This document shows positions 1 to 7,013 of a stretch of 45,331 bases of DNA, piece after piece; the stretch's first letter is position 1, and every line of letters begins with the position of its first letter. The position numbers and the translations under genes were made by a program. The notes under the pieces were generated by a model that worked only from the letters and a program-made list of their open reading frames with translations, was not told the DNA's origin and ran no database searches. This DNA comes from an uncultured Clostridia bacterium (GTDB lineage: Bacteria > Bacillota > Clostridia > Christensenellales > Borkfalkiaceae): NCBI GenBank assembly GCA_945949395.1, contig CAMFEK010000011.1, forward strand, positions 1-45,331. The letters are read 5' to 3'.

Positions 1-28
1 TCACTCACAAGATTAAAATTTAATTCTT

Positions 29-52
29 TGTCCAACTTTTTGGGTTCACTTC
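29..52. repeat. IS-end-like 24-bp repeat, copy 1
   Basis: This 24-bp sequence recurs as its reverse complement at 20423-20446 with a single mismatch. It reads as TGTCCAACTTTTTGGG followed by TTCACTTC. It resembles, from memory, the terminal inverted repeats of IS3-family (IS150-group) elements, whose inner part reads AAAGTTGGACA when taken from the outside inwards. In this orientation it would be a right-hand end, with any element lying to the left of the window. No transposase is visible here, so it may be a solo end or another dispersed repeat. Confidence 0.45.
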
Positions 53-78
53 ATTACGGGGCGCGCGGTCGTTTTTTG

Positions 79-1191
79 TTAAATGAGGATCGTCAAGAGG
101 TTTGCCGTTATAAAAGTTACGGCAAATCCGATGAGATTCGTCTTGTTGAATTTGATCTTTCGTTGAAAAATGAACATTCCCACGAAATACGCTACGGCAA
201 AGATGGCGGTCAAGAGAAGATCATTTCCCGAAAAATCTTTCAACAACTTAATGCCGTAGAAGGGGAAAACCATGAGCGCGGAGAAGGCGAGGGGATAACC
301 GTACCATTTTTGGGAGGGCGTCTGCATCTCTTCCGCTCTCATCTTGCGCCACAAGAGGTAGCTTGTCGCATAGGAGAGCAGTCCGAGACCCGTAAAGACG
401 GAAATCGCCGTGATTTCCCGCGCGCCGAAAGAATAGTTGAAATAGTAATTATACTTTTCGAGCGATTGACAAAATTCGCGCAGTCCCTCGGAACAGTACG
501 CCACTTCCTGCTGGAAGAAACAGGTGATCCGATCCGCCGCATAGATGGGAACGGTATAGAGCAACGTATCCGTTTGAGAGATATCGAAAGACATCGTCAG
601 GTTGAAGGCAACGGGCAGGCAGATGGAGATGAGAACCATGAGCAGGCTGTCGAGGACGTTGTTCATGAGGGAGGCAAACAGCGTCGTGATGCCGAACACG
701 GCGAGGGATAGTATGCTCATACAGAGCAGATATAAAAAGAAGTAGGGAACGTTGTAACGCAGATTGACGATAAACGACGTCCCCAGCCCGATGAGCGCGG
801 TCAGCCACCAGACGATGAGGAATACGACAAAGCCGTAGGCGGAGGTGAGGAGTATCTGCGTCTGCTTTTTGAGGGGGAGGGAGAGCAGATTGTCGCAGCG
901 CTTCTTGTTCTGGAAGGTCGCCTGTACCATCAAGGGAATGAGGTAGCTCGACGCCATGGCGAGAATGGTCAACATATATAATAACGTATCCTGCGAATAG
1001 ATATAGGTATAATTCGTATCGACGGTGATCCATTCGTGCGTCTCCGTTTCGTATCCGTAGGAAAAATGAACGAGATAGGGCTCTCCCTGCACGAGCATGA
1101 CGACGGGATAGAGCAGGAAGAATACGAGAAAGGCGATGAGGACGAGTTTATACGTCTTTTTCCACAGATAAGCGATATATTTTTTAATCAT
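79..1191 (-). CDS. ABC transporter permease (YtrC/D-like)
   Basis: This is a 370-residue integral membrane protein. About nine hydrophobic segments can be read, at residues 16-34, 72-88, 115-136, 148-175, 180-200, 262-281, 298-316, 325-342 and 353-370. A larger extracellular stretch rich in Tyr and Glu lies between the first two. It is the last gene of a three-gene operon and overlaps the upstream ATPase gene by 8 bp, so it is very likely the membrane partner of that ATPase. The GntR regulator, single ATPase and polytopic permease match the YtrA-type or bacteriocin/antibiotic-responsive ABC-2 operons of Bacillota. The substrate cannot be told from the sequence. Confidence 0.85.
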   Translation of the reverse strand: MIKKYIAYLWKKTYKLVLIAFLVFFLLYPVVMLVQGEPYLVHFSYGYETETHEWITVDTNYTYIYSQDTLLYMLTILAMASSYLIPLMVQATFQNKKRCDNLLSLPLKKQTQILLTSAYGFVVFLIVWWLTALIGLGTSFIVNLRYNVPYFFLYLLCMSILSLAVFGITTLFASLMNNVLDSLLMVLISICLPVAFNLTMSFDISQTDTLLYTVPIYAADRITCFFQQEVAYCSEGLREFCQSLEKYNYYFNYSFGAREITAISVFTGLGLLSYATSYLLWRKMRAEEMQTPSQKWYGYPLAFSALMVFPFYGIKLLKDFSGNDLLLTAIFAVAYFVGMFIFQRKIKFNKTNLIGFAVTFITANLLTILI

Positions 1192-2062
1192 GTTTATGTT
1201 CCTCCGTCTTTAAGATAAAGTATTCCTCCGCCGATAAGGGGGCGTATTCCGTCACGGCAGGGGCGTAGGGGGCGAGGTATTCCGCCGCTTGCTCTTCCGT
1301 TCCCGAAAAGTAAAGGGTTCCGATGCGGTCGATATGCGAGGCGATCACGCAATTCTCCGATTTCAGCCGATCGAAATCAAAGGGCTCTTGGAAGGCTACG
1401 GTGATCTTGGTGTAGTCCTCCCCGTTCAATCCTTCGGGCGCGTAGGTGATGATCTTGCCGCCTTGCAGCATCAAATAGCTGTCGCATAAATCTTCCAACT
1501 CGCGCAGGGAGTGGCTGGCTACGATCACCGTCATCTTGTTCTGTTCGGTGAACTTTTGCATGGCGGAAATAAAGTCCCGCTTGCCGGAAGGATCGAGTCC
1601 GTCAAACGCCTCGTCGAGCAGGAGGATCTTCGGTTCCACGGCGAGCGCGACGGCGAGATAGGTTCTTCTGCGCATACCCTTGGAAAATTTGGAAAGATTT
1701 CCCTTGTGCGGGATTTCCATCCGATCCAACCAGAAATGGAACATTCCCTTTTGCATGCCGTAGAATCGTGAATAAAAATCGTAGATCGTCTCGATGCTCG
1801 TGTTGACGTGATCGATGGGGTCGTCGCTGATGTAAAGCAGATTTTGTTTGCAGGCGGGGCGGTCTTTGACGGATACGCCGTCTATGGTGAGCTCTCCCTC
1901 CTCTTGCTCCAAAACGCCCGCAATCAGGCGCAACAGGGTGGATTTGCCCGAGCCGTTCGTGCCAACAAGCCCGAGAATGTGCTCCTCTTCAATGGCGAGC
2001 GAGGGAATCTCGAGCGCCAACTTCTTGTCGTAATACTTCTTCAAATTTTTGATCTCAATCAT
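1184..2062 (-). CDS. ABC transporter ATP-binding protein
   Basis: This 292-residue nucleotide-binding subunit energises the neighbouring permease. Visible motifs in order are a Walker A (GTNGSGKST, about residues 34-42), a signature helix reading FSKGMRRR in place of LSGGQ, a Walker B (ILLLDEAFDGLDP) and a switch His in VASHS. The altered signature is common in small ABC-2 type exporters of the BcrA/YtrB kind. The C-terminal 80 residues after the nucleotide-binding domain are an accessory domain of unknown role. It overlaps the GntR gene upstream and the permease downstream by 8 bp each, which implies tight translational coupling. Confidence 0.92.
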   Translation of the reverse strand: MIEIKNLKKYYDKKLALEIPSLAIEEEHILGLVGTNGSGKSTLLRLIAGVLEQEEGELTIDGVSVKDRPACKQNLLYISDDPIDHVNTSIETIYDFYSRFYGMQKGMFHFWLDRMEIPHKGNLSKFSKGMRRRTYLAVALAVEPKILLLDEAFDGLDPSGKRDFISAMQKFTEQNKMTVIVASHSLRELEDLCDSYLMLQGGKIITYAPEGLNGEDYTKITVAFQEPFDFDRLKSENCVIASHIDRIGTLYFSGTEEQAAEYLAPYAPAVTEYAPLSAEEYFILKTEEHKHD

Positions 2063-2402
2063 GTCCTTTCTCCTCTTCTATCGCTCGGATAAGCTCCTCT
2101 TTGGAGAGCGCTTGCAAAAAATAGGGCAACATTTTACGAAACTCCGTCAAAAGGTCGCTTTTGCGTTCCTCCTTTGCGGGGGAAACGTAGTATCCCTTTT
2201 TATGCAGGGAATACAGGACGCCCTCTTGCTCCAAAATCTCGTAGGCGCGAACGACCGTCTTGGGATTCACGCCCATGGCGGACGCAAACTCTCGCACGGA
2301 CGGCAGCTTTTCGTCGGGGCGGTATACGCCGGCGGAAATGTATTGGCGGATTCTCTTTACGATCTGCTCGAATAAAGGTTCGCCGTTTGTGGTAAAATCC
2401 AT
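2055..2402 (-). CDS. GntR-family regulator, YtrA subfamily
   Basis: This 115-residue repressor-type protein has an N-terminal winged helix-turn-helix at about residues 8-75, with the typical GntR signature KLPSVREFASAMGVNPKTV and a wing ending in GYYVS. The C-terminal tail of about 40 residues is too short for a large ligand-binding domain, which is typical of the YtrA subgroup that controls its own ABC transporter operon. It is the first gene of the operon. A perfect 7-bp inverted repeat lies over its own -10 box, so negative autoregulation is likely. The inducer is unknown; related systems respond to cell-wall antibiotics. Confidence 0.92.
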   Translation of the reverse strand: MDFTTNGEPLFEQIVKRIRQYISAGVYRPDEKLPSVREFASAMGVNPKTVVRAYEILEQEGVLYSLHKKGYYVSPAKEERKSDLLTEFRKMLPYFLQALSKEELIRAIEEEKGHD

Positions 2403-2427
2403 GGGAACACCTCACTTTTGTACCATT

Positions 2428-2465
2428 TGTACCTCTATTATAACAGGTACAGATGGAACAGTCAA
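2428..2465 (-). promoter_or_regulatory. Operon promoter with GntR operator
   Basis: Read on the minus strand, this is TTGACT, 17 bases, TATAAT (-35 at 2460-2465, -10 at 2437-2442). The -10 sits in the centre of a perfect inverted repeat, TGTACCT-N10-AGGTACA, at 2428-2451. A further half site (TGGTACA on the minus strand) lies at about 2419-2425. A dimeric GntR repressor bound here would cover the -10 box. Confidence 0.75.
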
Positions 2466-2483
2466 GAGTTTTTTGAAAAAAAG

Positions 2484-2518
2484 ATAAAAAAATTTTCCGA
2501 CCGAAAGCGGTCGGAAAA
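2484..2518 (-). terminator. Terminator of citrate synthase gene
   Basis: An 11-bp perfect stem (TTTTCCGACCG / CGGTCGGAAAA, 2493-2518, 4-base loop) is followed on the minus strand by a run of T. It closes the gltA transcript before the GntR operon promoter. Confidence 0.85.
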
Positions 2519-2537
2519 TAAGTTTTTCTTTTTGTTT

Positions 2538-3908
2538 TTAAGGACGTTCCGCCAAAGGAACGTACATCGAACGGGGTTGTACGCACATATAGGCGGGACG
2601 AATGATCTTGTTGCCGTTGGTGAGCTCTTCGATGCGGTGCGCGCTCCAACCCGCGATACGCGAAATGGCGAACATGGGCGTGTAGAGGGCGCGGGGAAGG
2701 TTGAGCATCGAATAGACGAATCCGGAGTAGAAGTCCACGTTGGGGCAAACGTGCTTTACCGTGTTTCTCGATTCGGTAATCAGTTCCGTCGCGATATTGG
2801 CAACCATGTTGTAGAGCTCGAATTCGCGCTCCATGCTCTTTTCGATGGAAAGCTTGCCGGCGAACACCTTGAGGATCTCCGCTCTGGGGTCGCTTAAGGA
2901 GTACACCGCGTGCCCCATACCGTAAATGAGACCCGTCTTGTCAAAGGCTTCCTTGTTGAGGATCTTCACCAAGTGGTCGCGCACGTTGCTCTCGCTCCAG
3001 TTGTTGTGGAGGTTCTCCTTGAGGTTTTCCATCATCGCCATGACCTTGATGTTGGCGCCGCCGTGCTTGGGACCCTTTAACGAGCCGAGGGAAGCCGCCA
3101 TGGCGGAGTAGGTATCCGTTCCCGTGGAGGTTACCGCGTGCATGGTAAAGGTGGAGTTGTTACCGCCGCCGTGCTCGGCGTGGAGAATGAGACAGATATC
3201 GAGCGTCTTTGCCTCCAAATCGGAAAAGCGGTTGTTCTTTCTGAGCATGTGCAGGATATTCTGCGCGCAGGAGTATTCGGGCACGGGCTGATGAATGATG
3301 AGCGACGAGCCTGCGTTGTGATACTGATCGGCGCGGTAGGAATATACCGCGAGCTGCGGGAACTGCGCGATAAGCTGTAAACATTGACGGAGTACGTTCT
3401 GATGGGAGGTATCGTCTGCGTTTTTATCGTAGGAATACAGGTTCAGCACGCAACGGGCCAACATATTCATGATATCGCTGGAAGGGGATTTCATGATGAC
3501 GTCGCGGACGAACGTTTTGGGCAGGGGACGGAAGTCGGAGAGCAGATTGGTGAAGGTGCGAAGGTCCTTTTGGTTGGGGAGCACGCCGAATAAGAGCAGA
3601 TAAATACATTCCTCAAAACCGAATCGGTTTTCGGAAACGCAGTTTTCCACGAGCTTTCTCACGTCGATGCCGCGGTAGATGAGTTCGCCCTCGATGGGCG
3701 TTTTTACGCCGTCGATCGTGCGGAAGGCGTTGACTTCGGAAACCTCCGTGAGACCGCACAAAACGCCCTTGCCGTCCTTGTCTCTAAGCCCTCTTTTTAC
3801 GTCGTTGATCGTATACAGTTCGGGGTCGATGATATTTCGGTCGGCAATGTTTGTGAGATCTTCGATCGCTTTTGCATATCTGTTTACTAATGATCTTTCT
3901 TTATCCAT
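2538..3908 (-). CDS. gltA: Citrate synthase
   Basis: This 456-residue enzyme condenses oxaloacetate and acetyl-CoA to citrate in the cytoplasm. Family features that can be read are a HAEHGGGNNS block with the first catalytic His, the GPKHGG segment, GHAVYSLSDPRAEIL with the second His, and VDFYSGFVYSML, which carries the catalytic Asp and lines the active site. It is slightly longer than the usual 370-430 residues because of an N-terminal extension, as in other clostridial citrate synthases. It is monocistronic: its own consensus promoter lies upstream and a strong terminator downstream. In an anaerobe its likely role is to feed the oxidative branch towards 2-oxoglutarate and glutamate; no aconitase or isocitrate dehydrogenase gene is next to it. 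Confidence 0.95.
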   Translation of the reverse strand: MDKERSLVNRYAKAIEDLTNIADRNIIDPELYTINDVKRGLRDKDGKGVLCGLTEVSEVNAFRTIDGVKTPIEGELIYRGIDVRKLVENCVSENRFGFEECIYLLLFGVLPNQKDLRTFTNLLSDFRPLPKTFVRDVIMKSPSSDIMNMLARCVLNLYSYDKNADDTSHQNVLRQCLQLIAQFPQLAVYSYRADQYHNAGSSLIIHQPVPEYSCAQNILHMLRKNNRFSDLEAKTLDICLILHAEHGGGNNSTFTMHAVTSTGTDTYSAMAASLGSLKGPKHGGANIKVMAMMENLKENLHNNWSESNVRDHLVKILNKEAFDKTGLIYGMGHAVYSLSDPRAEILKVFAGKLSIEKSMEREFELYNMVANIATELITESRNTVKHVCPNVDFYSGFVYSMLNLPRALYTPMFAISRIAGWSAHRIEELTNGNKIIRPAYMCVQPRSMYVPLAERP

Positions 3909-3946
3909 GTACGTCTCCTGATGATAAAAATTTATTATACCTTGAT

Positions 3947-3975
3947 ATTATAACATAAAAAATAAATATTGTCAA
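3947..3975 (-). promoter_or_regulatory. Consensus sigma-A promoter of gltA
   Basis: On the minus strand this reads TTGACA, 17 bases, TATAAT (-35 at 3970-3975, -10 at 3947-3952). It is a perfect match to the housekeeping consensus, with an AGGAGA ribosome site 5-6 bases before the ATG at 3908. Strong constitutive expression is expected. Confidence 0.85.
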
Positions 3976-4062
3976 ATAAAGGACAGCATCTTTAGAATAT
4001 CATTTCATTAGGGGCGATATATGACGAATTTATGATTTTTTTCGTTTTTTTTGTGAAAATCG

Positions 4063-4091
4063 TTTCAAACGGGCTGAAAATGTGGTATGAT
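4063..4091 (+). promoter_or_regulatory. Possible promoter of the sigma-factor operon
   Basis: The sequence TTTCAA, 17 bases, TATGAT lies 41-69 bases before the first gene of the operon. The -10 is good and the -35 is poor. An alternative-sigma promoter (auto-activation) could also lie here, but I could not match a sigma-F, sigma-B or sigma-H consensus with confidence. Confidence 0.4.
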
Positions 4092-4131
4092 AAAAGTGTA
4101 AGAATTAAGAATCCATTCGAGGAGAAATATT

Positions 4132-4437
4132 ATGCAAGAAGTGGAAATGAAAGAAAAGGAAGAAGTTTACGAAGTTCTCCTGAGCGGGGATATCGACTCG
4201 GGAAAATCGCAGGAGTTTTTTAATCTCGTCACGGCGCCCTTCGAACGCGAGCCGAAGGACGTGATCTTTCGCTGTGAAAATTTGAATTTTATCGACAGCA
4301 CCACTTTGGGTACCTTCGTAAAGATCTTAAAGCGGGTCAGATCAGCCGGCAAAAACATGAAGCTTACGGGTTTACAGGCGAAGATCAAAAAGCTGTTTAC
4401 CATTTGCTCGCTCGATACGATCATGGAGATGGAATGA
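4132..4437 (+). CDS. STAS-domain anti-anti-sigma factor
   Basis: This 101-residue single STAS domain belongs to the SpoIIAA/RsbV family. When unphosphorylated, such proteins bind the anti-sigma factor and release the sigma factor. The phosphorylation loop reads FIDSTTLGTFVK (about residues 54-65), where RsbV and SpoIIAA have DS(S/T)GLG. Phosphorylatable Ser/Thr residues are kept, but the Gly after them is Thr. The gene opens a four-gene operon (STAS, degenerate HATPase, sigma factor, HATPase) and starts behind a good GAGGAG site. One base separates its stop from the next start. Whether the module serves sporulation or stress cannot be decided from this protein alone. Confidence 0.85.
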   Translation: MQEVEMKEKEEVYEVLLSGDIDSGKSQEFFNLVTAPFEREPKDVIFRCENLNFIDSTTLGTFVKILKRVRSAGKNMKLTGLQAKIKKLFTICSLDTIMEME

Positions 4438-4438
4438 T

Positions 4439-4798
4439 ATGAAATTTTCTATGACCGTACCCATGCAGACAAACGAATATATGCTCACCGTCCGTCTCGC
4501 CGTCGGCGCTATTTGCGAGGCGAAAGGATTCGACATCGATTCCGCGGAGGATTATAAAGTCAGCGTCAACGAGAGTATTCTCATTTTGCAACGCGGCGGT
4601 TATCGCGGCGTGACCCTCGTCTTTGAAGAGGAAAACGGGCTCAAAGTGACCGTTTCGGGAGAAGAAAAGGGAGAATCCGAAAAGGACGAGATCGAGAACG
4701 AAATTTCCTACGCCCTTTTAGGCGCGTTGGTCGACGAGGTAGCCGTGGAACGGGAAAACGGCGCCGCAAAACGTATCGTGCTGAATAAGAGTTTGTAA
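4439..4798 (+). CDS. Degenerate anti-sigma (HATPase-fold) protein
   Basis: This is a 119-residue protein in the position where spoIIAB or rsbW normally stands. It looks like a shrunken GHKL/HATPase fold. An N-box-like VSVNESILI is present at about residues 40-48, where active kinases have NAxxHA or SELVSNA. The later DxGxG and GxGL ATP-lid motifs are not found; the segment carries an acidic Glu/Lys-rich stretch (about residues 78-90) instead. An ATP-dependent kinase activity is therefore doubtful. It may be a non-catalytic sigma- or STAS-binding partner. Its stop codon overlaps the sigma-factor start (TAATG), so the two should be made in fixed ratio. Confidence 0.6.
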   Translation: MKFSMTVPMQTNEYMLTVRLAVGAICEAKGFDIDSAEDYKVSVNESILILQRGGYRGVTLVFEEENGLKVTVSGEEKGESEKDEIENEISYALLGALVDEVAVERENGAAKRIVLNKSL

Positions 4799-5526
4799 TG
4801 GAACAGGAAGTAATCGAGCTTTTTAAGGCTTATCAGAACAACCATGACTTGACCGCAAGGGATAAGCTCGTGGAAAAATATTTGTACGTGGCGGAGATAC
4901 TCGCCAAAAAGTTCGTCGGCAGAGGCATCGAATACGACGATCTCTTTCAGGTCGCCTCTTTGGCTCTGTTTAAGGGCATCGAGCGGTTCGACCTTTCCCT
5001 GGGGCTGGAGTTTACGACCTTCATCACGCCGACCATCACGGGCGAGATCAAAAATTATTTCCGCGATAAATCGAGACTCATCAAGCTCCCGCGTAAACTT
5101 TCTCAACTGAGCGGTGAGATCCGCAAAAAGAAAAACGAGATCTTTGCCGCGACGGGCAAAAAACCTACCGTAAAGGAGCTTTCGCTCGCCCTCGGTATCT
5201 CCGAAGAAGAGATTTTAAGGGCGCAGGAAGTAGGGGGAACGGTATCTCTCGATACGGCGCCCGATACGGGCGAGGAGGAGGGATCCCGCTACGATTACAT
5301 ACCCGACAAGCGGGATTTCTTCGAGGATTTCGAGAATAAGGAATCCGTTTCGGCGGCGATCAAGGAATTGCCCGAAATGGAGCGCAGACTCATCGCCCTT
5401 CGTTTCGGGGAAGAGCTCTCGCAGGCGGAAACGGCAAAGCGGCTCGGCGTTTCGCAGATGTTCGTCTCCCGCATGGAGCGCAAGATTTTGTCGAAACTCA
5501 AGGAAAGGTTGTCGGATTGCGTGTGA
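4798..5526 (+). CDS. SigB/SigF/SigG-family RNA polymerase sigma factor
   Basis: This 242-residue sigma-70 group 3 factor has region 2 with the core-binding and -10 recognition block (GIEYDDLFQVASLALFKGI, then FTTFITPTITGEIKNYFRD), region 3 with PRKLSQL and an LSLALGIS helix, and region 4 with a helix-turn-helix at LSQAETAKRLGVSQMFVSRM. The TPTITGEIK...RDK pattern and the basic PRKL helix fit the SigB/SigF/SigG group that is controlled by partner switching. SpoIIAC of Clostridia usually looks somewhat different, so a stress-type SigB is about as likely as the forespore sigma-F. It sits between the two HATPase-like genes. Confidence 0.88.
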   Translation: MEQEVIELFKAYQNNHDLTARDKLVEKYLYVAEILAKKFVGRGIEYDDLFQVASLALFKGIERFDLSLGLEFTTFITPTITGEIKNYFRDKSRLIKLPRKLSQLSGEIRKKKNEIFAATGKKPTVKELSLALGISEEEILRAQEVGGTVSLDTAPDTGEEEGSRYDYIPDKRDFFEDFENKESVSAAIKELPEMERRLIALRFGEELSQAETAKRLGVSQMFVSRMERKILSKLKERLSDCV

Positions 5527-5534
5527 GGGGACTT

Positions 5535-5903
5535 ATGAAGTTTGAACTGGACAATTATGAAATGCTTTCCCGCGCCATGGAAGAGTTTTGTTCTTTTTTA
5601 GAAGCGCTCAATGTGTCGGAGGAGAGTATTTTTAACAGTAAACTCGTCACCAGCGAGCTGGTTTCCAACGTCTTTCAGCACTCGGAAGGTTCCGCCTTTT
5701 TGAGCGGCGAGCTGGAACAGGATAAGATCTGCATTCGCGTCAAGGGGACGAAGGATTTTCGTCCGCCCGAAAAATCGACCTGCTCCGACGTCTACGCCGA
5801 GAGCGGTCGGGGGCTGTATTTGGTGGACAGCGTCAGCGAGGAGCGCACGTATCTGGGAGACGGTGCGATTCGCGTCGTCATCAAAGCGCATTTCAAGAAA
5901 TAA
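5535..5903 (+). CDS. RsbW/SpoIIAB-like anti-sigma HATPase
   Basis: This 122-residue GHKL-fold protein has a readable N-box (SKLVTSELVSNVFQHS, about residues 38-53) and a G2-type lid (ESGRGLYLVDSVSEE, about residues 86-100). These are the hallmarks of RsbW-type serine kinases that both bind the sigma factor and phosphorylate the STAS protein. The middle D-box is poorly kept (DFRPPEKS where a DxGxG would be expected). An earlier TTG in frame exists, but the ATG at 5535 follows GAGGGG and gives the typical length. It follows the sigma gene and is closed by a strong terminator. It is probably the true kinase of this module. Confidence 0.75.
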   Translation: MKFELDNYEMLSRAMEEFCSFLEALNVSEESIFNSKLVTSELVSNVFQHSEGSAFLSGELEQDKICIRVKGTKDFRPPEKSTCSDVYAESGRGLYLVDSVSEERTYLGDGAIRVVIKAHFKK

Positions 5904-5905
5904 AA

Positions 5906-5950
5906 AAAGAACCTGTTGTGCGAATTGTCACAAGAGGTTCTTTCTTTTTT
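5906..5950 (+). terminator. Terminator of the sigma operon
   Basis: The stem AAAGAACCT / AGGTTCTTT is extended by TTGTG/CACAA across one G-G mismatch (5906-5943). A T-rich run follows. Confidence 0.85.
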
Positions 5951-5951
5951 C

Positions 5952-5980
5952 TTGCCATTTGCAAAAAAAAAGACTATAAT
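5952..5980 (+). promoter_or_regulatory. Promoter of the PucR/CdaR-type gene
   Basis: TTGCCA, 17 bases, TATAAT. The start codon at 6011 lies 30 bases after the -10, behind AAAGGGA. Confidence 0.65.
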
Positions 5981-6010
5981 AGCGGAAAAGGAATCAAAAA
6001 GGGACGGCGT

Positions 6011-7012
6011 ATGCAGGCATTTGAAAAACTTTTGGAAGAAGTGAAAAATCAAACGGGTTTGGAATTTTCCTACCGCCCCGCGACGGACGGTGAAGAAAAA
6101 GAGGATATTTTTGCAGACGAGAGAAAGGGTGTCACCTGCTTTTTCTTTCAGGCGCAAGGAAAAAAGTACCTCGGAAGTTTATACGGCTGTTCGCCCGCGG
6201 AATACAATTATGCCGTGCTTTTGAAAAGGCTGATCGAGAAGGATTCCATCGGCAAGACGCTTTCGCGCGAGGAGTACCTCCGCTCCATTTTGCAGGGGAA
6301 ACAACCCATCGGCGAAATGAAAAAATACGTCGAGCGGTATTCCGTTCCGGACGGCGCTTGCTTTTGCGTCTGTCTGCGCGTGGAGAGAAATCTCCCCGAA
6401 ACGACAGAGGTGCTCTTGCAAGCGGTCTCCGCGCCCGGCGACTATCTTTGTACTCTCGACGAAAACCGAATCGCTTTCTTGAAATTCGACGAGGCGGAAC
6501 GCTATCCTTCCGCGTCCGAGTTCGCCCTCTTTTTGGCGCAATCGGTGTTCGAGGAGGTCGGCGTCCATCCCCTGATCGGCGTGGGCGATACCGTAAAGCG
6601 ATTTGCGGAAATAGGGGATTCCTTCCGTCAGGCGGCTTTCGCCCTTCGCATGTCTTCCGCCTTCCGCATAAAGGGGGAAGTGCATACCTACAAGGAATTT
6701 CTCCTCGTGAAGATGCTCGAGGAGATCCCGCTTTCCAAACGACAGGAATATATGAACGAATACCTCACGGACGAGAGCAAGGAGCTCTTGGAAAACGAGG
6801 ATATGCTGAATACGGCGGAAGAGTTCTTTTTGAATAGCTTAAACGTGAGCGAGACGGCGAGAAAACTGTTCATGCATCGCAACACGCTCATGTACCGCCT
6901 GGATAAAATCGAGAGAACAACGGGGCTGGATATTCGTAAGTTTTCCGACGCCGTTTCCTTTCGGGTACTGACGCTTCTGTATCAATTGCGCAAGGAAGAA
7001 AAGGGGGAATAA
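6011..7012 (+). CDS. PucR/CdaR-type transcriptional regulator
   Basis: This 333-residue protein has a C-terminal PucR-type helix-turn-helix: the segment LNVSETARKLFMHRNTLMYRLDKIE at about residues 278-302 carries the Arg-Asn-Thr-Leu-Tyr-Arg core of that family. The middle holds a GGDEF-like, non-catalytic CdaR region (about residues 110-230), and the N-terminus is a small unrecognised domain. Family members activate catabolic or stress genes in response to small molecules. The next gene, a membrane S41 protease, starts 2 bp downstream and is surely co-transcribed, so a shared or regulatory relation is likely. The ATG at 6011 has a Shine-Dalgarno site; the longer frame upstream runs through the promoter and is discarded. 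Confidence 0.85.
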   Translation: MQAFEKLLEEVKNQTGLEFSYRPATDGEEKEDIFADERKGVTCFFFQAQGKKYLGSLYGCSPAEYNYAVLLKRLIEKDSIGKTLSREEYLRSILQGKQPIGEMKKYVERYSVPDGACFCVCLRVERNLPETTEVLLQAVSAPGDYLCTLDENRIAFLKFDEAERYPSASEFALFLAQSVFEEVGVHPLIGVGDTVKRFAEIGDSFRQAAFALRMSSAFRIKGEVHTYKEFLLVKMLEEIPLSKRQEYMNEYLTDESKELLENEDMLNTAEEFFLNSLNVSETARKLFMHRNTLMYRLDKIERTTGLDIRKFSDAVSFRVLTLLYQLRKEEKGE

Positions 7013-7013
7013 C

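Noticed and set aside
4132..5526. Naming the operon spoIIAA-spoIIAB-sigF
   Set aside because: The second protein is short and lacks the kinase lid, the real HATPase comes after the sigma gene, and the sigma factor resembles SigB as much as SigF. I kept neutral names.
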